Of a DNA stretch of 64,000 nt, positions 53,054 through 62,110 are shown one piece after another. Source of the stretch: CAYNFR01 sp964396595. GTDB taxonomy: Bacteria; Bacteroidota; Bacteroidia; Chitinophagales; Saprospiraceae. Position numbers and translations under genes: made by a program. Below the pieces are notes generated by a model. That model was not told where the DNA came from. It searched no databases and saw only the letters and a program-made list of their open reading frames with translations. The stretch lies in contig CAYNFR010000010.1 in NCBI GenBank assembly GCA_964396595.1, positions 1-64,000 of the forward strand. Direction: 5' to 3'. Every line of letters starts with the position of its first letter. Within the stretch, counting starts at the first letter, position 1.

Positions 53054-53485
53054 ATGAAGAAAAATATTCTCATCCTCAATGGTCCGAATCTCAATCTCCT
53101 CGGAAAAAGGGAGACGCATATCTATGGGTCACAAAGTTTTGAAGAATATGTGGAGGAATTAAGATCTAGTTGGCCTGATGTCGAGATCACATACTTCCAA
53201 TCGAATCATGAAGGAGCATTAATCGATAAATTGCACGAAGTGGGTTTTCACTTTGATGGAATTGTGATAAATCCGGGTGCTTATACACATACCTCTATCG
53301 CCATCAGAGATGCCATCTCGGGAATCAAATCACCGGTGGTAGAAGTGCATATCTCTAATATTTATGAACGAGAAGCTTTTAGACACCACTCTTTTATTTC
53401 AGAGGTATGTGTCTCAAGTATTGTCGGAAAAGGTTTAGTAGGTTATCAAGAAGCAATTGACAAACTTATCAAGCCTCTTGGATAG
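53054..53485 (+). CDS. aroQ: Type II 3-dehydroquinate dehydratase
   Basis: The 143-residue enzyme shows ILNGPNLNLLGKRE (active Arg19), Tyr24 in THIYG, FQSNHEGALID, N73 in INPGAYTHTS, and H99 with R110 in VHISNIYEREAFRHHS. It dehydrates 3-dehydroquinate to 3-dehydroshikimate in the shikimate pathway; type II forms are homododecamers. It lies immediately downstream of recQ on the same strand. In Bacteroidota aroQ is often near xerD, and here recQ lies between them. Confidence 0.96.
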   Translation: MKKNILILNGPNLNLLGKRETHIYGSQSFEEYVEELRSSWPDVEITYFQSNHEGALIDKLHEVGFHFDGIVINPGAYTHTSIAIRDAISGIKSPVVEVHISNIYEREAFRHHSFISEVCVSSIVGKGLVGYQEAIDKLIKPLG

Positions 53486-53499
53486 TAGTAAACGTAGCC

Positions 53500-54219
53500 T
53501 TAATCTTCTACTTCTGTTTTATTGATAAGTCTGAATCCATGGCCATGGATGTTTACAATTTCTAGATTCTTGTCTAGTTGTAAATATTTACGAAGCTTGG
53601 TCACGAACACATCCATACTTCTTGCCGTAAAATAATTATCTTCTTCCCATATCTCTTTCAGTGCCTTAGATCTAGGGACTACATCATTCTTATTTACACA
53701 AAACATCCTCAGTAGCGCTGCCTCCTTCGGCGAAAGTTTTTCCTTTATTCGCTTTCCTGACGCATCTTCTATGGATAGGATTCTTAAGGGATAATTAAAA
53801 TTATATTGACCTATCTGAAATTCTTTGATGTCCTCTCTTGGATTTTTCGGCCCTTTTGCTCTGTTTAAAACGGCCTTCACCCGGTAAAGTAATTCTTCAG
53901 AGTTGAATGGCTTAGTGATATAATCATCAGCACCTATTTTAAATCCATCAATAATATCTTCCTTGAGCGCCTTTGCTGTTAAGAAAATAATAGGTGTGTC
54001 CGAATCTATTTCTCTAATCTCCCGAGCAAGGGTAAACCCGTCCTTCTTGGGCATCATAACATCAAGTATGCACAAATTATACTGCCCTTTCTTGTATGCA
54101 GTAAGTCCCTCCTCTCCATCAACCGCAAGACAAACATCGTAGTCATGCATCTCAAGGTAAGACCTTAATACATCTCCAAAGTTTCTGTCGTCTTCCACTA
54201 AAAGTATTTTACTCGGCAT
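53500..54219 (-). CDS. OmpR/PhoB-type response regulator (RprY-like)
   Basis: Starting at MPSKILLVEDD (ATG 54219), the product has 239 residues: receiver domain (phospho-acceptor D53 in LCILDVMMP, acid pair D10/D11, Lys in DDYITKPF) and a winged-helix DNA-binding domain (KLSPKEAALLRMFCVN, RSMDVFVTKLRKYLQLD, IVNIHGHGFRL). It is the cognate partner of the histidine kinase upstream in the same operon, with 59 bases between. The pair resembles Bacteroides RprX/RprY. Target genes cannot be read from the sequence. Confidence 0.9.
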   Translation of the reverse strand: MPSKILLVEDDRNFGDVLRSYLEMHDYDVCLAVDGEEGLTAYKKGQYNLCILDVMMPKKDGFTLAREIREIDSDTPIIFLTAKALKEDIIDGFKIGADDYITKPFNSEELLYRVKAVLNRAKGPKNPREDIKEFQIGQYNFNYPLRILSIEDASGKRIKEKLSPKEAALLRMFCVNKNDVVPRSKALKEIWEEDNYFTARSMDVFVTKLRKYLQLDKNLEIVNIHGHGFRLINKTEVED

Positions 54220-54278
54220 GTTACTTTTGTTGTTTAGATGCAGAAACTCATGAAAAGTCACGCAATATTATCAATTTA

Positions 54279-55718
54279 TTACGAATAAACAAATTTATCA
54301 CCTCCTCTAAATAGGGGTATAAAAACCCTAAATATACTACCTTTCCCCTCTTCGCTCTCAACAGTGATTTTCCCCCTATGCGCATCCACCATAGCCTTTA
54401 CATAACTCAATCCGAGTCCGAACCCCTTCACATCATGCACATTTCCGGTACTTACCCGATAGAATTTTTCAAATATTTTTCGCAATTCATCCTTGTGCAT
54501 TCCAATACCTTGATCCGTTACGGAAATCTCAATCCCGTTTTTAACATCGCGGGTTGATATATGTATCGTTGGGTTTTCAAGAGAGTACTTTTCTGCATTG
54601 TCTAGCAAGTTGTGCATGATATTACTCAAGTGCCCTTCATCACCTTGAACAATTGTCTGGGTCGCCACCAAATCAAGAGTGACGGATCCATTCCTTGACT
54701 TGGCTTTAAATTCGGCCATTTCAGCCGCAGTCGTTATTATTTCATGAATGTCTACATCGCTAATACTTAGTTCAATTTCTTTCTTATCGACCTTGGCTAT
54801 CTGAAGTACTTTTTCGACCTGTGTCAACATTCGTTCGTTTTCTTCTTTAATTATTTTGGCATAACGAGAAATGAGCTCAGGCTTGTTCTTCACAAGAGGA
54901 TTCTCTATAGAATCAGCAGCCAGAGAGATGGTCGCAATTGGTGTCTTAAACTCATGCGTCATATTATTAATGAAATCAGTTTTCATGATAGATATCTTCT
55001 TCTGGGTCAAAATGATATTTATCGTGTAAACGAAACAGAATAAAATCAAGCCTGTAAATATGATCGAACTCAGTAGTGCCGGCAAGATACTAGTCAACAA
55101 ATAACTTCCCCTCTTAGGAAAAAAAAGTCGAAGAAAAGCCACAGGCGCAATACCTTGCTCACTGTACAGACTCTGTTCGTACATGGTCTTATCAAGATTA
55201 CGCTTTATGCCACTTTCGCTCGCCTCGTCTTGATTTTTGACCATCACATTAAACTTGCCATTTGTGATGATATAGTCCTCTTCTTCTTGAGAGTAAATAC
55301 CGTATTCGTATTTGAGACTTATCTGCCGCGCTGCGAGCTCTGCCTTGATATGATTATCAAGACTATTAAGATCAATATTGTTAAGGGCCTCTTGAGGTCG
55401 AAGTAAAAGAATATTACGCATGATCATCTGCTGATCTCCTTGCCTATCAAGTCTGTATGACTCAATGCCTATTCTAGACGAAGCGGCAGGATCTTTCCTC
55501 CTTAAGATCGCCTGAACCTCAGAGCTGTACTTTCCAAGATCCTTGGCATCTTGCTCAAGTTTTACCTTGACACGATCCAGTGTCATGGTAATCTTATCGT
55601 CAAAGTTTTTAGCATTGAGATCAATAGAGCGTTTTAACCAAGTGTACTGTATGCCTACAATACCCATCAAGGCAATACTCATCAAGATAATGATAATCTG
55701 TATCGTCTTCTTACTCAT
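54279..55718 (-). CDS. Two-TM sensor histidine kinase (RprX-like)
   Basis: The 479-residue kinase has TM helices at about 6-26 and 208-236, an extracytoplasmic sensor domain between them and no HAMP domain. HisKA follows with the phospho-acceptor H255 in FINNMTHEFKTPIATI, and then HATPase boxes N (IMHNLLDNAEKYS), G1 (VTDQGIGMHKDEL), F (IFEKFYRVS) and G2 (GFGLGLSYVKAMV). It is complete. It lies upstream of its response regulator and is divergent from the PDZ lipoprotein gene, with 137 bases between. Confidence 0.92.
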   Translation of the reverse strand: MSKKTIQIIIILMSIALMGIVGIQYTWLKRSIDLNAKNFDDKITMTLDRVKVKLEQDAKDLGKYSSEVQAILRRKDPAASSRIGIESYRLDRQGDQQMIMRNILLLRPQEALNNIDLNSLDNHIKAELAARQISLKYEYGIYSQEEEDYIITNGKFNVMVKNQDEASESGIKRNLDKTMYEQSLYSEQGIAPVAFLRLFFPKRGSYLLTSILPALLSSIIFTGLILFCFVYTINIILTQKKISIMKTDFINNMTHEFKTPIATISLAADSIENPLVKNKPELISRYAKIIKEENERMLTQVEKVLQIAKVDKKEIELSISDVDIHEIITTAAEMAEFKAKSRNGSVTLDLVATQTIVQGDEGHLSNIMHNLLDNAEKYSLENPTIHISTRDVKNGIEISVTDQGIGMHKDELRKIFEKFYRVSTGNVHDVKGFGLGLSYVKAMVDAHRGKITVESEEGKGSIFRVFIPLFRGGDKFVYS

Positions 55719-55816
55719 AGTCCGATTAACTCAATAGACTGTCCAAATATGCAACATTCCTGTGCTTTAACAGCAATTTAACCCATGTACACTTTATTAT
55801 AAACAGATTACGAAAG

Positions 55817-55824
55817 TAATTTTG
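55817..55824 (+). promoter_or_regulatory. Bacteroidota-type promoter -7 box (TAATTTTG)
   Basis: The octamer matches TAnnTTTG exactly and lies 31 bases before the ATG of the PDZ protein, with a TTTA about 20 bases upstream as a possible -33 element. Confidence 0.5.
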
Positions 55825-55855
55825 TCAGTGATAATTACAAGTTAAATTTATCGAC

Positions 55856-56872
55856 ATGAAAAAAAGCTTATACATACTCCTATCTGTGGTCAGCGTGACC
55901 TTATTATATAGCTGCAATCTCAATGGGCAACAGCTCAGAGAAATTATCATCATTGAAAAAACAGTGGATAAGGACGGTAATGAAATAAGTCGCAAGACCA
56001 TCAAGAAGTCCGGGGATATCTCTGACGACGAAATCCAAGAGTTAACCGAAGATGATGGCCGCGGCATAAATTCCGGTAAAAGGTCTCAGGATTTATTTAG
56101 AAAGGAAGGTGAGCTATTGCCCTTCGGGCAATATTTTGGAAAGGATAGCAATAAACCTCGATTGGGAATCACCACAACTACGCAGAATAATACAGTAGAA
56201 GTGGTATCTGTAGCGCGAAATTCCGCAGCAGAAGAAGCGGAAATTCAAGTAGGAGATAAAATCATCGCTATAGATGACATCATCATCGGCAATAACCAAG
56301 ACATCATTGACATAATCGAGCGCAAAAGAGTCGGTGAAAAAGTTACCATACTCTTACTTCGAGATGGTATTGAGCTAACCAAAGAGGCTTCTCTTAAAAC
56401 TAACCGAGCCACAAACCTATTTTTTGACAATCTGCCCGAGTTAGGTATCGACGAGCACTTTGGACAGATGGATCTTGAGGAGATTTTTGGATCTTTCAAG
56501 AACTTGTTCGGTGATACGTTTAAGGAATTTGGTGATTACGATTTCTCTGAAGATTTTCCTCTTAACAAAAACGACAGAGATTCTTCTCCCGGCACCGCGA
56601 GATCACCAAATCAACGACCTAGTCTTGGAGCTTATGTAGAGATGACAGCTGATGGTCTCGAAATCGTCGAAATAATGTCAAACAGTTCCGCGCAATACGG
56701 TGGGTTAATTCCCGGAGACATCATCCTAGAAGCAGAAGGTGTGGAAATAAAATCCGTTGACACAATCACTGACATCATTCAAGCAAAGAAAGTGGGAGAA
56801 ACCTTAACCCTTAAAATCAAACAAAAGGACAAAATCAAAGATGTGAGCATCACATTAAGAGCCAGCATCTAG
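55856..56872 (+). CDS. Lipoprotein with two PDZ domains
   Basis: A lipoprotein signal ends LLYSC (Cys20). Residues about 100-175 form one PDZ domain (LGITTTTQNNTVEVVSVARNSAAEEA, IQVGDKIIAIDDIII). Residues about 250-337 form a second (SLGAYVEMTADGLEIVEIM, GLIPGDIILEAEGVEI). There is no serine-protease domain, so this is a scaffold or binding protein of the periplasm. It diverges from the two-component pair and may be its regulon member, but this is untested. The 3' end overlaps the RHH gene on the other strand by 18 bases. Confidence 0.85.
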   Translation: MKKSLYILLSVVSVTLLYSCNLNGQQLREIIIIEKTVDKDGNEISRKTIKKSGDISDDEIQELTEDDGRGINSGKRSQDLFRKEGELLPFGQYFGKDSNKPRLGITTTTQNNTVEVVSVARNSAAEEAEIQVGDKIIAIDDIIIGNNQDIIDIIERKRVGEKVTILLLRDGIELTKEASLKTNRATNLFFDNLPELGIDEHFGQMDLEEIFGSFKNLFGDTFKEFGDYDFSEDFPLNKNDRDSSPGTARSPNQRPSLGAYVEMTADGLEIVEIMSNSSAQYGGLIPGDIILEAEGVEIKSVDTITDIIQAKKVGETLTLKIKQKDKIKDVSITLRASI

Positions 56873-57040
56873 AGGTTTATCATCATGGCTAGATTTCTTA
56901 TACCTCTTGGCTGATTTTAATGCATTGAGCACTATCCATTCAAGCTGGCCATTGACGCTCCGGAATTCGTCATTGGCCCACCGCTCGACGGATTTCATTA
57001 CATCTTCATCTATTCGCAATACAAATTTTTTTTTGGCCAT
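56855..57040 (-). CDS. Small ribbon-helix-helix (Arc-type) DNA-binding protein
   Basis: The 61-residue protein starts MAKKKFVLRIDEDVMKSVE and continues with WANDEFRSVNGQLEWIVLNALK, the beta-strand plus two-helix plan of Arc/MetJ-like repressors. The gene lies eight bases after the SPFH gene, and small RHH proteins often sit beside SPFH genes in other bacteria. It may autoregulate that unit. It is not a classic toxin-antitoxin pair, because no toxin-like protein follows. Confidence 0.8.
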   Translation of the reverse strand: MAKKKFVLRIDEDVMKSVERWANDEFRSVNGQLEWIVLNALKSAKRYKKSSHDDKPLDAGS

Positions 57041-57048
57041 CGGCTAGA

Positions 57049-57915
57049 CTAATTATGTAATGTGCCTGTGTTAATGACCGGAGAGACCTCTTTGTCAGCA
57101 CAGAGAACAATCATAAGGTTGCATACCATAGCCGCCTTCCTTTCCTCGTCTAATTCAATACCCCCGTGTTCCGATAGTTTCTTGAGTGCAAGCTCAACCA
57201 TGCCAACAGCCCCTTCTACAATCTTAAATCGAGCAGCAACAATGGCTTCGGCTTGCTGGCGCTTTAACATCGCTCCAGCTATCTCAGGTGCGTATGCCAG
57301 GTAGCCTATTCTGGCTTCGATTACCTCTATACCCGCAATGCTTAATCGATTAGACAGCTCCTTCTCTAACGCATCGCTCACTTCGCCCGTGTCAGAGCGC
57401 AGTGTGATCTCGTCATCGCTCTCTCCAAGATTATCATAACTATACGAACCGGCTAGCTGTCGCACAGCAGCATCGGATTGCACCTTGACAAAAGAATGAT
57501 ACTCACTCACATCAAATGCCGCTTTGTAAGTATCCTTCACTCTCCATACGGCTATCACACTTATCAATATAGGATTTCCTCGTTTATCATTCACTACGAT
57601 CCGTTCACTATCAAAGTTTTCAGCTCTTAATGATATCTTCTTAGAGCGATACAAGGGTATCAACCACTTGAATCCATTCTGCTTGATCGTGCCGGAATAT
57701 TTTCCAAAAAAAGTAATTACCGCAGCATTATTAGGATAAATCAACAAAAATCCAGGAACCAAGATCATAATCAATATGGATTGAATAGTCAACAAGACGC
57801 CCGGATAACCTGCGGATAAATTCAGAAATCCATAGATGCTTATACCGATTAATGCCAATAGTAGCAGCAACATCGGAAAACCATTAATCGCTTTAAAGTC
57901 CCTTTCGTTTTTCAT
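57049..57915 (-). CDS. SPFH/Band 7 domain membrane protein
   Basis: Two hydrophobic segments (about 14-32 and 38-60) precede an SPFH/Band 7 domain (about 60-250): AAVITFFGKYSGTIKQNGFKW, ENFDSERIVVNDKRGNPI, VWRVKDTYKAAFDV, then LEKELSNRLSIAGIEVIEARIGYLAYAPEIAGAMLKRQQAEAIVAARF, the usual SPFH ending. Such proteins form membrane cages or stomatin-like rings. It is paired with the RHH gene downstream. The function in this organism is unknown. Confidence 0.88.
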   Translation of the reverse strand: MKNERDFKAINGFPMLLLLLALIGISIYGFLNLSAGYPGVLLTIQSILIMILVPGFLLIYPNNAAVITFFGKYSGTIKQNGFKWLIPLYRSKKISLRAENFDSERIVVNDKRGNPILISVIAVWRVKDTYKAAFDVSEYHSFVKVQSDAAVRQLAGSYSYDNLGESDDEITLRSDTGEVSDALEKELSNRLSIAGIEVIEARIGYLAYAPEIAGAMLKRQQAEAIVAARFKIVEGAVGMVELALKKLSEHGGIELDEERKAAMVCNLMIVLCADKEVSPVINTGTLHN

Positions 57916-58048
57916 TTTAGTTAGATTTATATTGATATCAAATAAATATCATATTGATAACATATTCAAGAATATTTCGATAAACATTCTCTTTTCATCG
58001 ACTAGAAGAGAGATAATCATTTATTATTGTCAGTTTATCTTAGCATTA

Positions 58049-58819
58049 ATGCGACATACACTAATCATACTCTCACTCGCATTGGCAATATCTTGCCAAT
58101 ACACTGGTGCTTCAACAGACCCTTATGCACCTATCAAAGACGCAGTCACCCGGGTGATCATCACTGATATCATCGAGGCGGCAGGAGGATGGGAAAAATA
58201 CAAAGCCATTAAATCAGTCGATTACACTAAAAGATCAGTACTTTATCACAGTGATGGATCTCTCGAAAGCGATCACATAGAGAATCATCTTTTTGACTTC
58301 CTCCCGACTATAAGCGGCCGGATCAAATATGCTGATGATCAAGAAAATGAGATTCTACTAGAATATTCTGATAATAAGGTAAGGCGATTTCAGAATCAGA
58401 TTATTGTCAAAAATGAATCCGGTGATAATCCCGAAAAATTTAATGGCGCACTTTATACCTTATTGATGCCTTTCAAACTGTTAGATCCAGGCTCTACTAT
58501 AGAATACTTGGGTCAAGTAAACATTGGAGAGAGAACTGTTCATGATGTCATAGCAAAATACGATACGAATGAAAACCCTAATCAAGCTTCCAACGATGAA
58601 TGGCATTATTATTTTGACATAGCGGACTTCAGCTATGTAGCCGCTCTAGTTAAACATGGCAGTACCTATGCATTAATAGAAAATGCGAATCGTCATATGA
58701 TCGATGGTATGTATTGGAATCAATATCGCCGCAGCTGGCGCGTAGACAGCTTAATGAAGAAACAGTTTCTCAGAGCCGAATATTGGTACGATGAAATCAC
58801 CCTGACAATGAGAGAGTGA
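58049..58819 (+). CDS. Lipoprotein of unknown function (DUF6503/LolA-like)
   Basis: The frame extends upstream into the SPFH gene, but the real start is the ATG at 58049. It gives 256 residues with a lipoprotein signal ending AISC. The mature protein has IIEAAGGWEKYKAIKSVDYTK near residue 40, then beta-rich repeats and a WNQYRRSWRVDSLM segment near the C-terminus. The pattern recalls outer-membrane-lipoprotein-sorting-like or DUF6503 proteins, but I cannot assign it firmly. It has no operon partner and is convergent with the broken DUF2490 gene. Confidence 0.62.
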   Translation: MRHTLIILSLALAISCQYTGASTDPYAPIKDAVTRVIITDIIEAAGGWEKYKAIKSVDYTKRSVLYHSDGSLESDHIENHLFDFLPTISGRIKYADDQENEILLEYSDNKVRRFQNQIIVKNESGDNPEKFNGALYTLLMPFKLLDPGSTIEYLGQVNIGERTVHDVIAKYDTNENPNQASNDEWHYYFDIADFSYVAALVKHGSTYALIENANRHMIDGMYWNQYRRSWRVDSLMKKQFLRAEYWYDEITLTMRE

Positions 58820-58834
58820 AGTATCAAGATCATA

Positions 58835-59578
58835 TCACCTAGAGAGATCTACGTTTTTTGTCAGTGCCACTTGAAGGGTGTGGTTGTTTTCTTGTCGAGT
58901 TCTGTCAAGCTTGAGAATGCGTTGATTAAGATAACCAAGTTGTAGATTCGTCATCGCATTAAATCGATATCCGAGTCCAAGATACATGCGGTTTTGATCA
59001 AAAAAATTCTGTATAACGCCATCACCAAGCCCAATAAATATCTCATCCGACCATACAACGAACAAAGAATTGCTCATTGATTCTCTCTGGGTTAAAGGCA
59101 TAGTTATCATCATGCGATAACGCGCTCTGTGTCGTAATAGATACCCGTCATATTCATACGCGCCATTACTAAGTAATTTCACGGATTCCAGATATCTTTG
59201 TTCAAGTCGATAACGATGATGAAAAGCCAGCTTGCCCGTCTTCTGCTGTAAAGCAAATTGTTGCCATATACGATGCTCATTAAAAGGAGTTAATACTGGT
59301 TGTTCACCATAAGGATCAGTTAAGATCCATGCATATCCCATCGTCATTGATGCTTGTTAAGACAAAAAGTAATTCAACCCGGCTCGAGCCATGGCTTGCT
59401 GACTATCCTTGATAAAATCATGTCTTCTGAGCTGAAACTCCGTATATAGTCCTATTTTATTGCTCAGCTTGTGATCTCCAAAATAAGCCCACCAAGAATT
59501 AAATTGATTCACTGTCTGCCCTTCAACAGTGAAATATGTGCTCACAAACACAGTAATGATCAATAACAGTAGCCTCAC
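58835..59578 (-). pseudogene. DUF2490 outer-membrane protein gene interrupted by one stop codon
   Basis: The first part (59578-59357, 73 residues) has a signal peptide and VNQFNSWWAYFGDHKLSNKIGLYTEFQLRRHDF, the start of a DUF2490 beta-barrel. It ends at TAA (59357-59359) after NYFLS. The same frame goes on with QASMTMGYAWILTDPYGEQP and the rest of the barrel to 58835. The joined length of about 247 residues is normal for DUF2490. A change of one base from AAA, GAA or CAA explains the stop, so this is a recent nonsense mutation or a sequence error. Confidence 0.8.
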
Positions 59579-59623
59579 GATATTCTAAATTTAAAATGAC
59601 AAAAAATTCAACGCTCGATGATT

Positions 59624-60670
59624 TTAAGAACGAGATTCTCGATTCAATAGTCCTATAATAACGAAAGATCCTAATATGGCAGGTATATAAACCAACAAAC
59701 TTCGATATAACAATGTGTAAGAGCCTATCACACTGCCGGATACTATTCCGGACATCAGTCCGGCAATTCCTAATTCTGCAATGCCACTGCCTCCCGGACT
59801 CGGACTAAAATACAACAGCAAATATAAGACAGCATGGATCGCTATAACTTCCCAAAAATCTACCTCCATACCAAACGCCAATAACAAGATGAAAGCGAGC
59901 ATATACTTATTGAAATATAATACAATAGTCAATCCAAAACTATATAGCATCAACAAAGGACTATTCCTGAGAACCTCGAAATACTTACTCCTATAATCCT
60001 CCAGTTTTTTCAAAATAGTACCACTCCGGCTGACGAAAATTCCTCCTACACGAACTGATATCTTGGTTATACCTGCGGCCAATATTTGAACCATTGCCTT
60101 CATGACTCGTGGCATAAACAAGGCAATTGAAATGATTATCAAAAGCGTACAGAACACCCTGAAGCCAAATGTGGTGAGCATCATCACAAAACCCGGCGGG
60201 CTCTTTCCCTTTAGAATGAATAGAGCCAAAGCCCCTGACAACGGAAAAAAAACTATGGTTGAGATAAAGTTAAAAAAAGATGCACTGATCGAGTCAATTA
60301 TACTCACACCATTTTTATAAAAATAGTATATCTGAGCGGGTCCACCGCCACTTTGCGAAGGCGTAACAGCACCCATGAAAATATTGGCAAGATTGCCTGC
60401 CACACTTACCCTCAGCTTTATATCCGGGACAAATTCTCGCAGAAATATATGATTTCTCAATCCACCAAGTAATAAATCATTGGTGACAAAAAACAAAGCG
60501 AAAAGTAAATAATACCACTTTATAAATGCCCATGTATTCACTATATTGTCCGAACCATTATACATAAATATAGCAGTCAATGTCATCACGCTGATGGACA
60601 CGAAGATGATGATACCACGCTTGATTAACTTGCGATTAAACAAGTCTGCATAATGTGAAGGCTGTTTCAT
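59624..60670 (-). CDS. LPG-synthase-type (UPF0104) membrane protein
   Basis: The 348-residue protein has about eight TM helices and the family motif NIFMGAVTPSQSGGGPAQIYYFYKNG (about 95-120, read in two halves), along with YFSPSPGGSGIAELGIAGLM near residue 295. This is the lysylphosphatidylglycerol synthase TM region family (AglD/UPF0104), which includes lipid flippases and aminoacyl-lipid synthases; this copy has no synthase domain. It lies 12 bases after the phosphodiesterase gene, so the two are probably coexpressed. Confidence 0.85.
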   Translation of the reverse strand: MKQPSHYADLFNRKLIKRGIIIFVSISVMTLTAIFMYNGSDNIVNTWAFIKWYYLLFALFFVTNDLLLGGLRNHIFLREFVPDIKLRVSVAGNLANIFMGAVTPSQSGGGPAQIYYFYKNGVSIIDSISASFFNFISTIVFFPLSGALALFILKGKSPPGFVMMLTTFGFRVFCTLLIIISIALFMPRVMKAMVQILAAGITKISVRVGGIFVSRSGTILKKLEDYRSKYFEVLRNSPLLMLYSFGLTIVLYFNKYMLAFILLLAFGMEVDFWEVIAIHAVLYLLLYFSPSPGGSGIAELGIAGLMSGIVSGSVIGSYTLLYRSLLVYIPAILGSFVIIGLLNRESRS

Positions 60671-60682
60671 GCTATCCCAGGA

Positions 60683-62053
60683 TTAACTACTACCATCCAA
60701 CCAACGCTTTATCACATTATACAATTTCTCAGTACGCTCGTATGCTTTAATCAGTCCCTTTTTATTCATTAAAATGGGAACATGAAGATGCTCCTTATGC
60801 AAGGATCCATGCGAACCACTATGCTCGGGAATTTCATAAAAATCTCTAAGATCATATCCTACCGCTGCACTGATTACAAGATCTCCTGCACGCGGACTGC
60901 GCATCAATTTTATAATTTGATAAAGGCTGTCCGGGTAATCAGTCTCTTCACTTAAATAGAGGGCATCATTAAAGTTCACCTGATTCACTTTACCCCCCAA
61001 TCCCAGCACATCAGCTGTCACCGGTTCGTATGAAATCAAGTCCCCATCATGATCCGTAATGAACGACTTTCCTTGCCTATTCTGAACTATATAGACACTT
61101 TTACTTCGGCGATATATGACAAGGTCAACAGCTTCATGATCTATCAATCCTTGAACAGCCCGAGCATGGGTATTCCACAACTGCTCTTCGAGAAAGAACT
61201 CCTTCTGATCTAAAAAACTTACCGTCGCAAATGAATTACCTGATACAAATACCGCCACCTGAGGCTTGACAGTAAATATCCAAGGATACTCTAGTACACG
61301 ATAACCGCACTTTTTGAAATACTTACCGAGGTCAAAATGCTCTTGCGTAGCCGTCAAACCATGATCCGATGCTATAATAATCAAGGTATCCTCATACACA
61401 TGACGCATTTTTAAATTATCCGTAAGCTCTCCCAGACTCCTATCGGCTATTTTATAAGCCTCTATCGTACGCTCATCTTCATAATGGTAAGTATGCGAGT
61501 CCCAATCAACACTTGGGAACACGGCAAAGGTGAAAGGCGCTTGTAGATCAAGGCTTTTGATCAGAAGAGCATGACCCGCAAGATCAACCTCATGATGTTT
61601 ATGATAAAAATGTGCTTTAAAATAGAGCTTTGTCTTGTCTTTCTTTGTCACGTCATTGGCCTCCTCGACACCTTTAGTTATCATGTTGTAAAGGTTGACT
61701 GAGCCCGGATAAAGTTCAAATAATGACGGGTAGGAATCATCCATATCATCATTAAAATATTTGGCTTCATAGCCACAATAGCTTCTCATAGCATCTTTTG
61801 ACCACCTGTTTTTAGCCATGAAAATCGTTTTGTCAAACCATCTGATACCTGTGATATGATGGTCGCAAGGTGACACGCCTGTCAAAAAGGGTAAATATGC
61901 CGGCCCGGTAGTAGAAGGGAAGGTGCTCGTTCCCATGGAAAAAGATCCTCGTTTTATCAAGTTCTTCATATTGGGCAGCTCGCCTGCCCCTAACAACTTT
62001 TTTAACACATCAGGTCTAGCACCATCAATCAAATAGAAGATTACTTTTCGCAT
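60683..62053 (-). CDS. Alkaline phosphatase superfamily phosphodiesterase (nucleotide pyrophosphatase type)
   Basis: From ATG 62053 the protein has 456 residues. It starts VIFYLIDGARPDVLKKLL (metal Asp). The nucleophile Thr is in STFPSTTGPAYLPFLTGV, metal ligands are in VDWDSHTYHYEDE and IASDHGLTATQEHF, and the late His in SGSHGSLHKEHLHVP. This is the type I phosphodiesterase/nucleotide pyrophosphatase (PF01663) set. No signal peptide is seen, so it may be cytosolic or anchored through its partner. It is upstream of the LPG-synthase-type gene, suggesting work on a lipid-linked phosphate. Confidence 0.88.
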   Translation of the reverse strand: MRKVIFYLIDGARPDVLKKLLGAGELPNMKNLIKRGSFSMGTSTFPSTTGPAYLPFLTGVSPCDHHITGIRWFDKTIFMAKNRWSKDAMRSYCGYEAKYFNDDMDDSYPSLFELYPGSVNLYNMITKGVEEANDVTKKDKTKLYFKAHFYHKHHEVDLAGHALLIKSLDLQAPFTFAVFPSVDWDSHTYHYEDERTIEAYKIADRSLGELTDNLKMRHVYEDTLIIIASDHGLTATQEHFDLGKYFKKCGYRVLEYPWIFTVKPQVAVFVSGNSFATVSFLDQKEFFLEEQLWNTHARAVQGLIDHEAVDLVIYRRSKSVYIVQNRQGKSFITDHDGDLISYEPVTADVLGLGGKVNQVNFNDALYLSEETDYPDSLYQIIKLMRSPRAGDLVISAAVGYDLRDFYEIPEHSGSHGSLHKEHLHVPILMNKKGLIKAYERTEKLYNVIKRWLDGSS

Positions 62054-62110
62054 CGCCACTGTTCAGCATACCAAGGTATTAATATTCCACTAAATGGCTA
62101 TCCTTGATGG

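Noticed and set aside
57836..58048. N-terminal extension of the gene starting at 58049
   Set aside because: It is antisense to the SPFH gene, composed of AT-rich codons, and a signal peptide with lipobox begins at 58049.
26760..59359. Reassigned TAA codon as an explanation for two broken genes
   Set aside because: TAA ends other genes in this window, and both broken genes show single events best explained by nonsense change or sequence error; the neighbouring kinase also has a frameshift.
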